64,000 bases of DNA from Miscanthus floridulus (GCF_019320115.1 NC_089581.1:72838101-72902100); one strand, 5' to 3'; shown: positions 48,078 to 60,698, counted from the stretch's first letter. A program made the numbers and translations. The notes: generated by a model not told the origin, from the letters alone.

Positions 48078-48976
48078 GGTATTAATCCACTGTCTGATAA
48101 GTATCATGGCATGTTACATACTAGTTGCTGTTCCCATTACCAGGGTTTAGATACGACTGAGTATAGCATGTATAAGTGCAACCCGGAAGAAGGAATCGTA
48201 AGAGCTAGAACTCATGCCTTGTCCAAAGTTAAAAAATGGTTACCTTGTTAAGTTAAGCAATCTAATCAATGGCAACGGTTCGAGCAATCTTGCTTCCTTC
48301 ATTTGGCGCGATATGTGTCATGGAAAGCTTTCCTCGGCCTATTCGTTTGTTGGTTTTAGCCAGCCCAAATCAGTCGGCCAACAGTATTTTTCTCTCACAA
48401 TAAACTAGCATCAGCCAGCCTAAACTAGCTCAGAAATCAACCAGCGAACAGGCCGCTTAAGATAGGAGGTTGGGGCAAGGATGTGCTTTGTGGTGTTTGG
48501 TGTCCTTTTACGTGTTGAGCTGTGCTCCAGTTGCCTACTGAATTGCAAAACGTCAGCCTGTTCGGCCGGGCTGAAACAATCGTATATGATTGTGGATTAT
48601 TGAGAAAAATACTGTTCTAACCGGAAGTCGAACGGGCTACGTATAGGCCTGGGTGGCCAAAGGTTGTGTGAACTAATCTACCAAACGAAATAACTTCGCC
48701 TTTATGTTCTTAGCTGTTGGGTGCAGAAAGATGCACGTTGCTGACACGAATGAGAAGAGTCCCTGCCCCCCTTTTTCACTTCACCTTGTGTGATCTTGCA
48801 TTCAATTCCGGTAGGTACATAGCCATAGTACAATATATTACCGTAGTAGAGGTGACCAATACAATACAAAGAGAAAAAAAATACTACTGCCCATTGACGT
48901 GCATCATCATCACAATGAATTTAGTAGCAACGACACACCACAATAACCCAATTTTCTTTCCTTTTTTTTAATAACC
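48078..48976. other. spacer between convergent P4H and GPAT genes
   Basis: Contains the P4H 3' UTR and two short TIR elements (48336-48454 with ends GGCCTATTCG/CGAACAGGCC; about 48555-48638 with AGCCTGTTCGG/CGAACGGGCT). Both have the 'tatttttctctcacaa' or 'gagaaaaatactg' core of the family that also fills the GPAT intron. No further gene is seen. Confidence 0.6.
48336..48454. mobile_element. short MITE (family A)
   Basis: Inverted ends GGCCTATTCG and CGAACAGGCC, about 119 bp, with the core 'cagtatttttctctcacaa'. Same family as copies at about 51838-51965, 52962-53090, 53183-53303 and 53538-53655. Confidence 0.75.
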
Positions 48977-51900
48977 TTAGCTAGCAACCTTTGGCTTTGG
49001 GTTGGCGACGACTCCGTCGTTTCCTGCAAGCGCCCGGTACTTGTCCCTCCTGGTGAGGCTTGTGCACTCGTAGGAGAGCGTGGCGGCGATGAGCCTCTGG
49101 ATGTAGTTGGCCACCTCGTGGCTGGTCCTGCCGCCGGCGCAGGTGAGCTCCGGCGGGAGCTTGTTGAGGAAGGTGACGACGTACGCCGGGCTCGGGTTCA
49201 TGAAGAAGTAGAACGGGTCCATCCCCTTCCAGCCCCTGGCCGTGGTGCCGTGGAACATGCTCATCCGGTTCTCCATGGCGACGGGCACCACCTCGTGGGT
49301 GAGCTCGGCGAAGAGCGCGGAGAAGCGCAGCAGGAAGGGCTCCCGGCACGTGGTCCCCTCGGGGCAGATGACCAGGTCGCCCTCCGCCAGCAGGTCACGG
49401 ATCATGGCGGCGTCCGACGCGCGGTCCCGCGACAGGCGCACCGTCCGGATGGGCGACAGGAACTCGGAGAGGCGGGAGAGCGAGTAGGTGACGGCCGCGA
49501 CGGGGCGGCCCAGCGCGGCGGACAGGAAGATGGGGTCCAGCAGCGTCCGGTGCGAGCAGGCGAAGAGGACGCCGCTCCGGCCCGTGGCGCGCTCGGCGCG
49601 CGGCGGCGGCGGCGCGCCACGCACCAGGACGCGCACGCCCAGCGCCCAGAAGGCGTAGTACACCAGCGGCATGGGCAGCAGCGCCCCCGCCGCGATGCGC
49701 AGACAGGCGAGCGCAAGCCCCACGGGGAACCAGAGCACGACGAGCAGCGCCACCAGCGGCGTCGGCCGTCGCACCAGGCGGCCGTCGTGGAAGATGACCG
49801 GACGAGGCAGCTGGTCCATGGGCAATGGCTCCACCGGCGCGCGCGGTACGATGTACGCCTCCTGCATCCATCCATCCATGCACAGCGCAGCGCAGGCGCG
49901 GCGCCCACAACTTTGCGTTAATGGCGAATTAAGAAGAGGGCATGCATGGTCTCGTCAGCATTAAAAGCCGTACTGTGCTAGTGCTAGCACAATGAATGAA
50001 TGAATGAATATAAAAATCGAAGATGAGTGCAGCTAGCAACCACCGTGCGCCATCACTTGTTAGTGCTACCCTATGCTACATTTAGGCCCGTTCGGCTTAC
50101 GTCGGCCCCGTTCGCTAATCTGAAACTTAACTGATTTTGTGAGAGAGATGGATACTGTAGCGGCTGGTTGATGAACAGTATTTTATGAGAAGGAGTAGCT
50201 GGCTGGTCTAGAAAAACCAGACCAGCAAACGCAGCCTAATCCGTACTATTCAGCTTGTTTTTTCAATCAAAACAATATTTTTCTCTCACAACAATTTAGT
50301 CATAACAATGTTTTTCAACCAATTCAATTGCATTAGTTGTTCAGCCTACATAGTAGTGGAATGAGCTTTGTCGAAATTCCTGTTCTCATTGCCTACTATT
50401 GGAGACAATAGCCAAGGAAAGGACAGGGGCACAGGGCATGACTACTTGCTGCATCGTACCGAGGACCTTTTGTTCAGTTGTTAGTGCTATGTTTTCAGCT
50501 TCGTGTTCCTGGTGCTTGTTTAGTTCCCAACTAAATTTCTAAAAAATGCTACAGTAGTCATCACATCAAATCTTACGATACGTGTATGGAGCATTAAATA
50601 TAGACGAAAAAAATTAATTGCATAGTTTTGTTAGAAATTACGAGACGAACGTTTTAAGCCTAATTAGTCTATGATTAAACACTAAGTGTCAAGTAAAAAT
50701 AAAAATGCTACAGTAATCAAATTTCCAAAATTCGCGAACTAAACACAGCCTACTTCCATTTCCGAGCAAGTGTTGAAAGATGGAGCAATATTTCGTCTAG
50801 TACACAATTAAAGGAGCTCGATCGGCAGGACAAGCTTTTGATCCCGGCCGATCCATGCCATGCACATCAGCACATGCGCATGTGTGTCCATCGAAATCTC
50901 AGCCCATGTTTAGTTCCAATCTAAAATTTTAAAAAATGTTACAGTAGCCATCACATCAAATGTTTGCGGTTCGTGCACGGAGCATTAAATATAGACGAAA
51001 AAAAATTAATTGCATAATTTGGTGAGAAATTGCGAGACGAACGTTTTGAGCCTAATTAGTCCATGTTTGAATACTAATTGCCAAATAAAAACAAAAGTAC
51101 TACAATAATCCAAAATTCCAACTTCCTGAAACTAAACCCGCAGTCAGCTCAGTACAGACAAGCAACAGTAGCGCCCTGCTATCTTACTAGGGCTAGGGAC
51201 TATACAGCCGGTTCGGTTGTCTGATGGATCTCGTAAACAATTGTAAATTTTTATTCGAAATAATATTTTTCTCTTACATCAAATCAGTCAGCGGTAATAA
51301 TCCAAGATCCAGCTACAAACCAGCCAACCATCCCAACAGGCTGATGGTTAGTTAGATTCACCTAAAAGGTTGTGCTGGCGTCGCCTGGGCTGTTTGGTTC
51401 GCTACCGTTCACCGTTGGTAGCCAGCCAGGCTGTGGCGCCGCCACAGTTTTATGGCGAGGGAAAAGCTCGCCGCACTTGTGGCGTAAACCATCACATGAA
51501 TGAACTGTAACGTTGCGTGGCCGCCTCAACTTACGTGGGAACCAAACAATAGCCCGTTTTACGTGGCTGCCGCATCCAAGGCGTGGCGAAGTCTGGCGGG
51601 GAACCAAACACCCGTGCGGCCAAGTCTTCGCCAAGATTTTGCCATATTATAGTTACACATGCATGCATGTTTTACACGGAAACCGAAACTTAACAATCCA
51701 AGTTTCACCAACGCAGCTCGTTACACAAACTTAGCCGTGTGTACGTACTCAACTAACGGCATGCAGGATGTCCAAATATAAAGCCTACACGAGTCTGCTT
51801 TGTGTGTGCTGACAGTTTAGGCAATCGTCTTAAGCCCTCTTCGCTTGTGCTATTCAGCCGGTTTTAATCCGTATAAATCAATCGTAGAACAGTATTTTTC

Positions 51901-54603
51901 TCTCACAACAAACCAGTCGTACAAATCAGCAGAAGTCGATTTAATACCAACCGAACAGAAAGGCTCAAAAATTTTTAGGTTACTCGCATGTATGCGCGTT
52001 CGGTGGTACTGCACGTTTTCCATGCACTAAGCCTCCCAATCTCTTCTTTGCATGTGTACAAGCCGTATGGTGTGAGTGTGGAATGTACGGGTACGTCCAA
52101 GTTGTATCCGATAAACAAAAGCTCTCTGTCAGTCCTAACTACCGGCCAAACGTAACTAACGCCAACCAAATAACTAAATCAAAATCGATAAAGGGCCTGT
52201 TTAGTTCCCAAAAAATTTTGCGCAGTACTCATCACATCGAATCTTGCGGCACATGCATGGAGTACTAAATGTAGACGAAAAAAAAACTAATTGCACAGTT
52301 GGGTGAGAAATCGCGAGACGAAACTTTCAAACCTAATTAGTCCATAATTAGACACTAATTGCCAAATACAAACGAAAGTGCTACAGTAGCTAAACCCAAA
52401 AATTTTTTGCATCTAGATGCGCCCTAAATATATATGAGCGTTGGCCGCTGCTGGGCAGCATATGCGTGCCATGACGGGTCCCGGCCCTAACCACCGAACA
52501 CTCTTTACTGCACAAAGATGTGACCCAACCAGATTATTAAACGTTTGCATTATTATATATAATCGCATATCTGAGTGCTCCAACTATATATGTGCGGTGT
52601 GTAACCCTTTTATTTAGTACTGGTAGTTGTGGGTGTGCTACGTACCAGTATGGAGAAAGGTGTATCATAATCATATCATATATCCATGCTGACTTGCTGA
52701 CGTGAACAACCATGAGGTGTAAGCATGCATGTTTAAGAGCATGTTTGGAGCAGTATGCTTTGAACCAAATACAACCTTCAGAAATTTGCAGGAACAATTT
52801 GCTTGGGTATGTTTGGAACGTGAATTTCTATCTTCAATTCTGTACTTTTTCCTATATATGTTTTTCTTTGTACACATGGCTCACAGGGAAACTTGATAGT
52901 GTTAGTTTGTTCTCTAAAACTAATTTCTGTCAGGTTAAGGGCGGCGCAAGAACATTTGGGCTTGTTCGCTTTGCAGAAAAAACAAGTTGAAACAGTGTTC
53001 TAGCTGATTTGTTGTGAGAAAAAAAATACTGTTTCAGCTGAAAAAATAAGCCGAAAAGTATGGATTATAAGACAAGCGACCATGGCCTTAAAGTTAATGG
53101 CCTCTACATACATATTAATTCAATTCAATTCGATATCGATTTACAAAGAAGTTGAGCACTTTCTTTTTCGTCGTGCCAGCTAGGGTCTGATTGTTTGAAC
53201 TTATCAGTCAGCTTATCAGCTAGTATCTACAGTATTTTTCTCTCACAACAAAACAGCTTCAGCCGACTTATCAGTCGGCTTTAATACCAGCCGAACAGAC
53301 CCTGACTCTGATCCACACCACAACAGTGCCATATATCTCCAATTTATGGCGGGAAGATGCAAATTAAAAACCCCATGACTGCAAACACATGCGTGCGATG
53401 CAACGCGGTTCGCCCGGTACCGCATCCACATGTGGTGCCATATATAGCTAGCTTATTAAGCTAGTTTGTCCAATCACACATTCGCTCCACGGCCAATAAG
53501 TCTGTGCAGCCCGATTTAATATATATTTTTTTCACATAGGCTCCGTTCGATTCGCTCAAAAAACAAGTTGAAATACGGTTTCGATTGATTTGTTGTGAGA
53601 GAAAAATATTATTCCGACTGAAAAGATAAGTCGAAAAGTACAGATGATAAGTGGTTCAACTGCTGTAGAAGTGTGTGTGGGAGGGGGGATCACTTATTGG
53701 CTGTATACTGCTTGTGAAACTCGTGCATTCAAAACATTTGAATTCCATGAACGAAAGGAGAAAGGTGAAGAACATATGTGTAGCTGGTGCTTGTACGAAT
53801 ACGGAATCATCTATATTTATATATGGAGAAGAGAAGAGAGTCACTGAAGGGTACGTTGCCATATACGGAGTAATACGGTAATACGGAATATTTGGAGAGT
53901 TAATAAATATACAGTGTTGTGACAACTGGTGTCCTGCAGGCCGTACCTTGCACATGCTCATGAAGGCGTAGTCGGAGCGGCTGTCCCCGAGTCCGACGTC
54001 GGGCGCGTCGCCGCCATCGCCGTCGGCGGTCAAGATCTCCCTTAGCGCCTCGGCCTTGCGCCTGCCGACGAGGACGCCCCTCACCATGCCCGTGGCGCGG
54101 CCGCGCCACGTGGCGAGCTCGGTGCCCGCGACGGCGTCGGCGCCGAGGCAGTCCCTGAGGAAGGGCTCGGCGAAGTCCCTGGGCGTGGCCGTGAGCACGA
54201 TGCGCCTCCGGGAGCACGCCGAGAAGACGCGCCACGCGGCCGGGTGCACGTCGGCGGCGTAGAACCGGGGAAGCACGGCGCGCGCCGCGGACTCGACGTC
54301 GCGGACACGGGCGCCCGCCGTGGCACCGAACACCAGCACGCGCGCGCACGCGGACTCCGACGCCAGGAGGCGCAGCGCGGCGGCCAGCGGGGACAGGAGC
54401 AGCAGGAGGAGGAGGCGCGGGACGCCGCCGGTCTCGAAGGCCACCAGCGCGTAGTACGGGAACGCGCTGCGGGAGCGGAGCAGCGTGCCGTCAAGGTCCG
54501 CCACCACGGAGGAGTGCGCGCCGAGGCCCGAGGCGTCGCACTTGTCCACCGTGGGGAACGGCTCCACTCCAGCCGCAACCACAGCCTCCACCGCCTCCTC
54601 CAT
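48977..54603 (-). CDS. glycerol-3-phosphate acyltransferase (GPAT4/6/8 / RAM2 type)
   Basis: ER-membrane sn-2 acyltransferase making monoacylglycerol precursors of cutin or related lipids (family role). Two exons, 54603-53947 and 49861-48977, phase 0, 513 residues, normal for the family. The N-terminal HAD-like phosphatase domain keeps VADLDGTLL (D36, D38) and [11 protein letters not shown] (D207, D211), the catalytic residues retained in the GPAT4/6/8 class and lost in GPAT5/7-type enzymes, so phosphatase activity is expected. The PlsC domain has HRTLLDP (H323, D328), [15 protein letters not shown] and VPVAME. Hydrophobic segments lie at about 60-80 and 255-275. A TATA box at about 54713-54725 supports the start. 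GC-rich, intact, probably functional. Which member of the class it is cannot be told from sequence alone. Confidence 0.92.
50089..50345. repeat. family A MITE fragments, adjacent pair
   Basis: Two head-to-tail degraded copies: 50089-50240 (ggcccgttcgg ... cagcaaacgcagcc) and about 50248-50345 with 'atatttttctctcacaacaa'. Confidence 0.6.
50511..50750. mobile_element. family B MITE copy 1
   Basis: About 240 bp with ends 'tgtttagttccc' and 'gaactaaaca'. The interior has 'agcattaaatatagacgaaaa', 'gagacgaacgtttt' and 'gcctaattagtc', shared with the other two copies. A common grass family; non-coding. Confidence 0.85.
50901..51139. mobile_element. family B MITE copy 2
   Basis: Same interior and end sequences as copy 1, same orientation, about 150 bp downstream of it. 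Confidence 0.85.
51387..51558. mobile_element. MITE with GGGCT..TTTGGTTC ends
   Basis: Left end GGGCTGTTTGGTTCGC, right end GGGAACCAAACAATAGCCC (inverted). A second half-copy of the right end lies at about 51598-51614 (ggggaaccaaacacccg). Confidence 0.65.
51838..51965. repeat. family A MITE copy
   Basis: Ends 'ctcttcgcttgtg' and 'ccgaacagaaagg', core 'cagtatttttctctcacaacaaa'. Degraded. Confidence 0.6.
52193..52424. mobile_element. family B MITE copy 3
   Basis: Starts GGGCCTGTTTAGTTCCC and ends near 'gatgcgccc'. The interior matches copies 1 and 2 ('agtactaaatgtagacgaaaa', 'gagacgaaactttc'). Confidence 0.85.
52962..53090. repeat. family A MITE copy
   Basis: 'gcttgttcgctttg' at the left, 'ttgttgtgagaaaaaaaatactg' core, 'aagcgaccatggcc' at the right. 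Confidence 0.6.
53183..53303. mobile_element. family A MITE copy, ends intact
   Basis: Inverted ends AGGGTCTGATTGTT and CGAACAGACCCT around the 'cagtatttttctctcacaacaaa' core. Confidence 0.75.
53538..53655. repeat. family A MITE copy
   Basis: 'ggctccgttcgattcgc' start, 'tgttgtgagagaaaaatatt' core, 'gataagtcgaaaagtac' end. Near the intron's 5' side. Confidence 0.6.
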
Positions 54604-54712
54604 GGGACGGATGGCTCTCTATCTGCTGTGGCACGCGCGTGTGCGAGCTCTCACTCTCTCTCGCACTGCGCACTGCGCACGGCGTGCCAGCTCGAGCTCG
54701 ATCGCGCGGGCA

Positions 54713-54726
54713 TGTATATATAGGGG
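54713..54726 (-). promoter_or_regulatory. TATA box of the GPAT gene
   Basis: Minus strand CCCTATATATACA, about 110-120 bp before the ATG at 54603, a normal plant spacing allowing an 80-bp leader. Confidence 0.75.
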
Positions 54727-55243
54727 GTGGTGGCGCCAAGAGCGGGTGGTGGCGCCCGTGCCCGCGTTTGTGGCGAGGTGGAGCGGTTATGGTTGGTTGG
54801 TGAGCGGTAGGGATGGGCTATCATTTCCATTTCATTACACTAATGCCCAATGCATGCATGGTTTACTGTTAACTAGTAGTAATACTCTACACTCTACTCC
54901 AAGGGGTGGCATCACCCCTTTGATCAGCGACCATTTTACGATCGATGGTTGCAATGCGAGGACGAGTGCAACACTGGAATCATACTGTAGCTGCAATTTA
55001 TGCTCTCATCTATCGTGGAGGTCTTATCGGTTTTAAGAGATGGGGGCATGTGGTCCGACGACGCTGAATCGGAATGACGGGAGAGGGACCGTGCGATAGA
55101 CTCTGCGATGCTAGGAGGGACAGCGTTGGCACTAAACGCGCTCTGCGAGCACACAACTTGCAACTCTCAAGCATTCTTCCTGCATCACCTAGAAAACAAC
55201 TTGGTTAGGTCAAGTGACAGCTTGTGCTTATTACTTTTGGTGA
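54727..55243. other. GPAT upstream region
   Basis: About 500 bp of non-repetitive, non-coding sequence with no recognised gene. Presumably contains the GPAT promoter. Confidence 0.5.
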
Positions 55244-56483
55244 TATTTTTTCTGGATCGGACGTTTGGCCCGTTTTTCATTAAGAGGAACGATGCACAGA
55301 GGTTACACGCACGGTCGGTCAGTAACAGTGGCGAGGGACCATCGTTGCCAAGCCGCAGGCTCCTAAACTACCATATTTTCATGACAGTATTACATTGTAG
55401 CCGAATTTTGTGACCAAAAGGAAAACACAGCTGCCAACGTGGAGATCCCCGCGCTAATCCAATCTTCAGCTTCACGGAGCATATAGCCTGATACATAGAC
55501 TGCAGGCTTGCCGACGACCTCTGAAATGTTGCGTTGTTCCTCCTTCCAGACGCACCAGGCGACGAGCAGCAGCACTGAGTCAAACGGCGGGCGTGCATCC
55601 ACATCAAGCCTTAGCCGCTGCCTGATCCACCACTCACCAAGTTCCTCGTCGCCAGCCCTATAGGAGACAGAAGCTCGAACCACAGTTGCCTGGTCACCAC
55701 ACAAACACAACCCAGGAACAAATGGTCCCCGGTCTCAGGCGCCTGATCGCACGAGACGCAGTCATCGTCGTCCTGAAGACCATGTCTCTTGCGACGTGCC
55801 GCAGTCCACAATCGGCGGTGAAGAGCAAGCCAGAAGAAAAAATTGACTTGCCGCGACACCCAGGAGGCGTTGTCGACCCGGCGAAGAACGCCCAGTAAGT
55901 AGAGGATGCGGAGTATTTCCCATCCGCCGACCACTTCCAAACGAATTGATCGGACCAAAGAGGATCAAGAACCACGACCCGCAACAGCTCCTAGACCTGC
56001 AGATATTGACAGAGGACCTGGGTGGTTAGCGTTCAAGTGATATCACACGCCCATCGATTTTGGAACAGCGCCTCCTTGATGCTCCTCTTCTTCCCATTCC
56101 TGGACAATGCCGCAAACAAAGCCGGGGCGCACCGATATAGAGGCCCAACCGACGCCCAGCTGTCAGTCCAGAGTCTGGTAGAGGCACCGTCACCCAGTTG
56201 CACGGACATGCTGACGGCACACATTGCAGTAGCTGGGCTCTCAAGCTTGCACGGTAGAGCCACCCAGCAACGGTCCGGCTCCATCCTGCTGAGCCATTCC
56301 CAGCGCAATCTCAAGGCGAACACAAAGAAGCGCAAGTCAAGAACACCCAGCCCTCCCAAACACGTTGGTCTGCAAACCGTTGGTCAAGCCACCTTACATT
56401 TCCCTCCCATTGTCGATTCCGTGCCGGCCCAAAGGAACGCCCGGCGGCGCTTATCAATCTGGCCAATTTCCCATGTAAATAGA
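55244..56483 (-). pseudogene. LINE (L1-like) ORF2 C-terminal part, zf-RVT region
   Basis: Minus-strand frames give 'GGLGVLDLRFFVFALRLRW' (about 56300-56360), a linker, and the zf-RVT zinc motif (DDDDCVSCDQAPETGDHLFLGC, about 55705-55770), then the tail of ORF2 and a 3' UTR ('cttaatgaaaaacgggcc') ending near an A-run (plus-strand TTTTTT at about 55247-55252). Several frameshifts make it a pseudogene. Upstream parts of the same LINE continue at 63312-63426 and 63891-64000, because a MULE and a MITE inserted into it. Confidence 0.85.
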
Positions 56484-56751
56484 GATTTTTTTTAATTTTA
56501 ACACTTTTTCAAACTTAATTTTAAATCTAACACTCTCGATTTTTTTTAAACTAACACTTTTGGCCGCGCCTATTGCCTTGGCGTGGCCAAATGCCTATGC
56601 CGCGCCATGCATGGTGGCGCGGCAGAGGGCTGGCGTGGCAGCGACCAGAAGCGCTGGCCGCTGACGTGGCAGGGCTCTGCCACGCCACCGATCTTGGCGC
56701 GGCAGTGCCGCACCCTCATTCATGGCGTGGCAGAGCCGGGTATAACCTCCG
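56484..56751 (+). repeat. left TIR of the MULE
   Basis: AT-rich outer 80 bp, then GC-rich 'ggcgtggc/ggcgcggc' repeats, ending at GGGTATAACCTCCG. Inverted match to 63013-63311. The right copy has about 30 bp more of the internal repeat. Confidence 0.9.
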
Positions 56752-57059
56752 CCGCGGCCCGCGTGCCCGAGTAGTCTCCGTTCTCCGAGTAGCGCAGCAA
56801 GGCTAGCCGCCGCGCCCGCCTTCGACCGCGCCTTCCCGCCGCCGTGCACGCCGTTTGCCGCGTCCGCCCACGCCAGCCAGTCTGCCCGCGCCAGCAAGCC
56901 AGCCGCGTCCGCCCGCCCACGCCAGCCAGGCCGTCGGCCGCCACGCCCGCTCGCCGGCGCGCCTCCCCTCCGGATAGAACCTCCGGTCACGCACGACGGC
57001 TGCCCTGCGCCTGCGCCTCCCAACCCGGTCTTACGCGCTGCAACGAGGTACTCCACTAA

Positions 57060-57245
57060 TATAGTTAGCACAGTTAGTAAAGTTAGTAAAATTATTAAAG
57101 TATAGTTAGTATAATTAGTAAAGTTAGATAGTTTAGTTAGTATACGTAATATAATAAGTTAGTATAGGTAGTAAAGTTAGGTAGTTTAGTTAGTACAGTT
57201 ATAGTATGCCTTGTATAGATGTTAATATTTGATTAGTTAGTATAG
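57060..57245 (+). repeat. low-complexity AGTTAGTA-type repeat in the transposase 5'-UTR intron
   Basis: Imperfect tandem 'gttagtaaagttagta / tagtttagttagta' units fill most of the leader intron. Confidence 0.75.
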
Positions 57246-57334
57246 TTATAGTTAGAGAATATATTAATGTTACTATGGACATTACGTACGATGATTTCGA
57301 TGACTTAATGAAGTTTCTTGAAATGCTTCTGCAG

Positions 57335-60239
57335 ATGGATTGTTGTGTTAGAGTTTTGTATGGAGGAAGTGTTAGGAGAGAGGATGGTATGTTTGAGGAT
57401 ATGGAAGAAGAATTGGAATAGTTTGATGAACCTTCTAGCTTCAACGACCTTTGTGTTCATTTGAATATAAAGTTTGACGGTGATTTCACATTAAAGGGGA
57501 GGTTTGATACTAGGAAGACTAGGGCACACTATGTCCTCATGCCCTTGCGCGATCTTGCTCACTGGTCCCGCTACACTAGGGTTCTCCAAGGTTCCAATAT
57601 GCCCATGGCTGAGGTGGTGGTGGAGAATGGGTATATGATACATGGTGTTCAGGACGGTCCGTTCATTGATGGTTTTGAAGGCAATGAAAAAGAATTAGGG
57701 GTCGAAGGGGAAGCAACTTAGGATAACATGGATTTGGACGGTCAGTTGACGCAGGAGCAGTTTCATTCAACTGCAGTAGGCTGTATAAGCAATGACTTCG
57801 ATGTGAATGAGTTCGAACGGGAAGAGGAGGAACAGGAGGAGGAGGACCAGATCGATGATGTAGTTAGCAGTGATTCAGACGATTCTGATGATGACCAAGG
57901 AGGTACAGATGCTATGGCAACAACGGCTGATGCCATGCTAGTACTAGTACATACTATGCCATTACCAGTACCAACTGAGGTTTTGCAAGGTGTCCATGCT
58001 CAGGGTAGACTAGTCACAGGTTTGGCTGCAGATGATATCCCTTATGATTCATGGGCTAGAATTAGCGAAGCGCAACAGTATGTTCCACCACCACCTTACA
58101 CAACGACTGAGCTTGAGCAACAAAGGTCCAAGAACGTACCTTTCAAGGGCCTTCCGAACTATAGGGATGTCAGCATGACGGATATGGCAGTTTGTGATAC
58201 CGGTCTCTAGATGTGTAGGAATTCATTGTATAACCATGAGACAGAAACCCTTAGAAAGGGGATGATATTCAACACAATGTCAGAGATGAAACTCTTCCTT
58301 CAGGACTATGTTGTATACCACCATAGACCGTACACCATCACTCATTCGGACCAAGAGTTGAGGTACCACTTGATATGAAAAAATGGTTGTCTATGGAGGT
58401 TAAATGCACGAAGGAGACAGAGTGATAACAAGTGGAGGATAACTAAATTTGTTGAACCCCACACTTGCCTAGACAATAGGGGGAAGGAAAATCATTAGCA
58501 GCTCACTGCATGTTACCTTGCCCGTCGTATATTGGGGCTCGTTGATGACAACAACATCTCGGTGTCTTCTTTACAACAGTCCATATCTGGATTCGTTAGG
58601 TACGATGTGACGTACGAAAAGGCTTGGTGTGCTAAGCAAATTGCTCTGGCGATTCGATGGGGTACTTGGGAGGAAGCGCACAACAGGGTGCCCCGCATCT
58701 TATGTGCAATGCATTATTACAACCCTGGCTTGAAATGGTTTGTGGACACCGGAGGGATATTTTTTCGGGGCCCATTGAGACATGTCCTCTATCGTGTGTT
58801 CTGGTCATTTGCGCAAACGGAACATGCATTCCAGTTTTGTCGGCCAGTCGTACTTGTTGATGACACTTTCCTGACAGGAAAGTACAGGGTCACCTTGATG
58901 ATGGCTGCTACTATTGATCCTGAGGACCAGATAGTACCCGTGGCATTTGCTTTGGTAGAGGGAGAGAACAATGAATCGTGGTTATGGTTCATGCGGCTTC
59001 TACGTGTGCAAGTGCTTGGCCCAACTCGCACTATATGTTTGATCTCCGACTGCCACGTAGGGCTTCTTAATGCTGTAGCTGAGCATATAGATGGGCTCCC
59101 ACCTCTAGTATATAGATGGTGCATGAGATACTTTGCCGCTAATTTCTGGCGGCGTCAGTGGAAGCAGGAGGTATGTGACAAGGTAAAGGCTCTATGTTGT
59201 GTACGTACAGAGCACCAGTTTAAGGAGACAAAGAGAGAACTAGACAAGATGGTAAATACAGCGGGAAAGGCCTGGTTAGAGGCGCAGATGGAACAGAAGG
59301 CTCAGTGGGCATTAGCATATGACGAGGGGGGTTTCAGGTATGGCATCATGACCACTAACTCCTTGGAGTCCTTCAACCGTGTATTCATCGGAGTTCGATT
59401 GTTGCCTGTGTCTGGAATTGTTGAGTTCTCCTTTCATAAGTGCAACGAATATTTTATGAAGAGGTGGGAGCTTGCGTAGAGGAATATAGCTGAGCAGGGG
59501 CATTTTGGAAAGGCTAGAGCTAAACATTTGAAGGAGGCCGAGGAATTGGCCAAGTAGCACACCGCCAAGCCGTATGGACCCCGCCGCCATATCTTTAGTG
59601 TACGGGGCAAGGGTGGCACAAGCCTGGGCGGCGAACGTTATAGTGGACAAAACTACCGAGTTAATCTTGAAAAGGTAGAGTGCAGTTGCAACGTCCCTCA
59701 GATCATGCATGCCCCTTGCTCTCATATGATCATGGCCTACATGGTTCATGGGTACAACTATGAGGATCTGCCATATATGTTACCCTTGTATCTCCGTTCG
59801 AACACCGTTAGTATTTGGGAGATGAGCTTCAAGCCATACCTTGACCCAACACAGTGGCCACCTTATAATGGTTATGACTACGTGCCACATCCAGATCTAA
59901 TGAAGGTAGGAAAGGGTAGGAGGAAGAAGAAATGACTGAAGGGGGACATGGACGCTATGAGAGGGTACGGCGAAGACATGTACGGCGGGGGAGACTTCAA
60001 CGAGACCCGTGGCAGGAATCTTTGCTCCATTTGCAAACAATATGGCCACAAGGCTAGCCGGCATAGAAGACAGCAGGTGATTTAATATTGTGTTCGTATT
60101 GCATAACAAGTAGTTTAAATTTTACAATGCTACATAATGTTACTCTGAAAATTGTTAATTTGAATACTCCAACCCTTTGTTTATCATTTTGTAACAGGAT
60201 GGCCCCTCCCACGCCGCACCAGCTGGTCCCCCTTCTTGA
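57335..60239 (+). pseudogene. MURA-type MULE transposase with eight nonsense codons
   Basis: Would cut and join MULE ends by a DDE reaction. Exon 1 is 57335-60076 (914 codons) and exon 2 is 60198-60239, ending TGA; 927 residues. ATG 57335 directly follows the acceptor TTCTGCAG. An acidic linker (EEEEQEEEDQIDDVVSSD) lies about 163-185. The MULE transposase domain has D509 (VLVDDTFLTGKYR), D572 (LISDCHVGLLNAV) and E678 (TTNSLESFNRVF). A SWIM zinc finger (VECSCN...APCSHM) follows at about 780-800, and a C-terminal zinc knuckle (CSICKQYGHKASRH) ends it. The frame has no indel over 2.7 kb. In-frame stops lie at 57419, 57719, 58208, 58376, 58496, 59477, 59555 and 59933. Each is one C-to-T change from CAG or CGA. 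Not functional as read. Confidence 0.9.
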
Positions 60240-60698
60240 TGTGGAGTACGACGACCCCCTTCTTGTACCTGATGACGAGGTTCATTACGTCATGGGACTT
60301 AGTTCATTACGTCCAACTTATGTCAAACGAATATTATCGTCGAAAACTTGTAGACTCATAAACCAATGAAAATATTGTATGGCAACTTATCGTCCATTTA
60401 TTTGCTTCATGTTTGTTTTATACAACACTTGTAGTTTTGTATAGCGCATCCGCCTATAAGCCCACCTCCGCCGCTTGTAGTTCTGTAGTTTTGTACAGCA
60501 CACACACGCCATGGGCTATGGCACGACAAATGATTACGTTCGTTTTAGAATTTTTTAACGCATGATACAAATAGATGTGATCACTTAAGATCGATCATAG
60601 GTAATCCGAGTACATCATACATGGGTACAATACATCGTTAGTTCAAATGGAATATAAGACAACACAATAGAATTTCTACTACATGGCTACATTGATCA
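60240..60698. other. gap between the convergent MULE genes
   Basis: About 460 bp of 3'-UTR-like AT-rich sequence. No coding signal beyond the end of either gene. Confidence 0.6.

Larger units (their letters stand above)
49862..53946 (-). other. GPAT intron made largely of MITEs
   Basis: A 4.1 kb intron (donor CAAG/gtacgg, acceptor gatgcag). At least three copies of one MITE family (B) and five or more copies or fragments of another (A), plus a third type, account for about half of it. No coding region is seen inside. Confidence 0.8.

Noticed and set aside
49118..49921. 267-codon plus-strand ORF
   Set aside because: Exact antisense of GPAT exon 2; a GC-rich shadow frame with no family signature.
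54244..54723. 159-codon plus-strand ORF
   Set aside because: Antisense of GPAT exon 1, which has clear HAD motifs on the other strand.
57199..57444. 81-codon minus-strand ORF rich in Ser/Ile/Leu
   Set aside because: Overlaps the low-complexity leader-intron repeat and the first transposase codons on the other strand.
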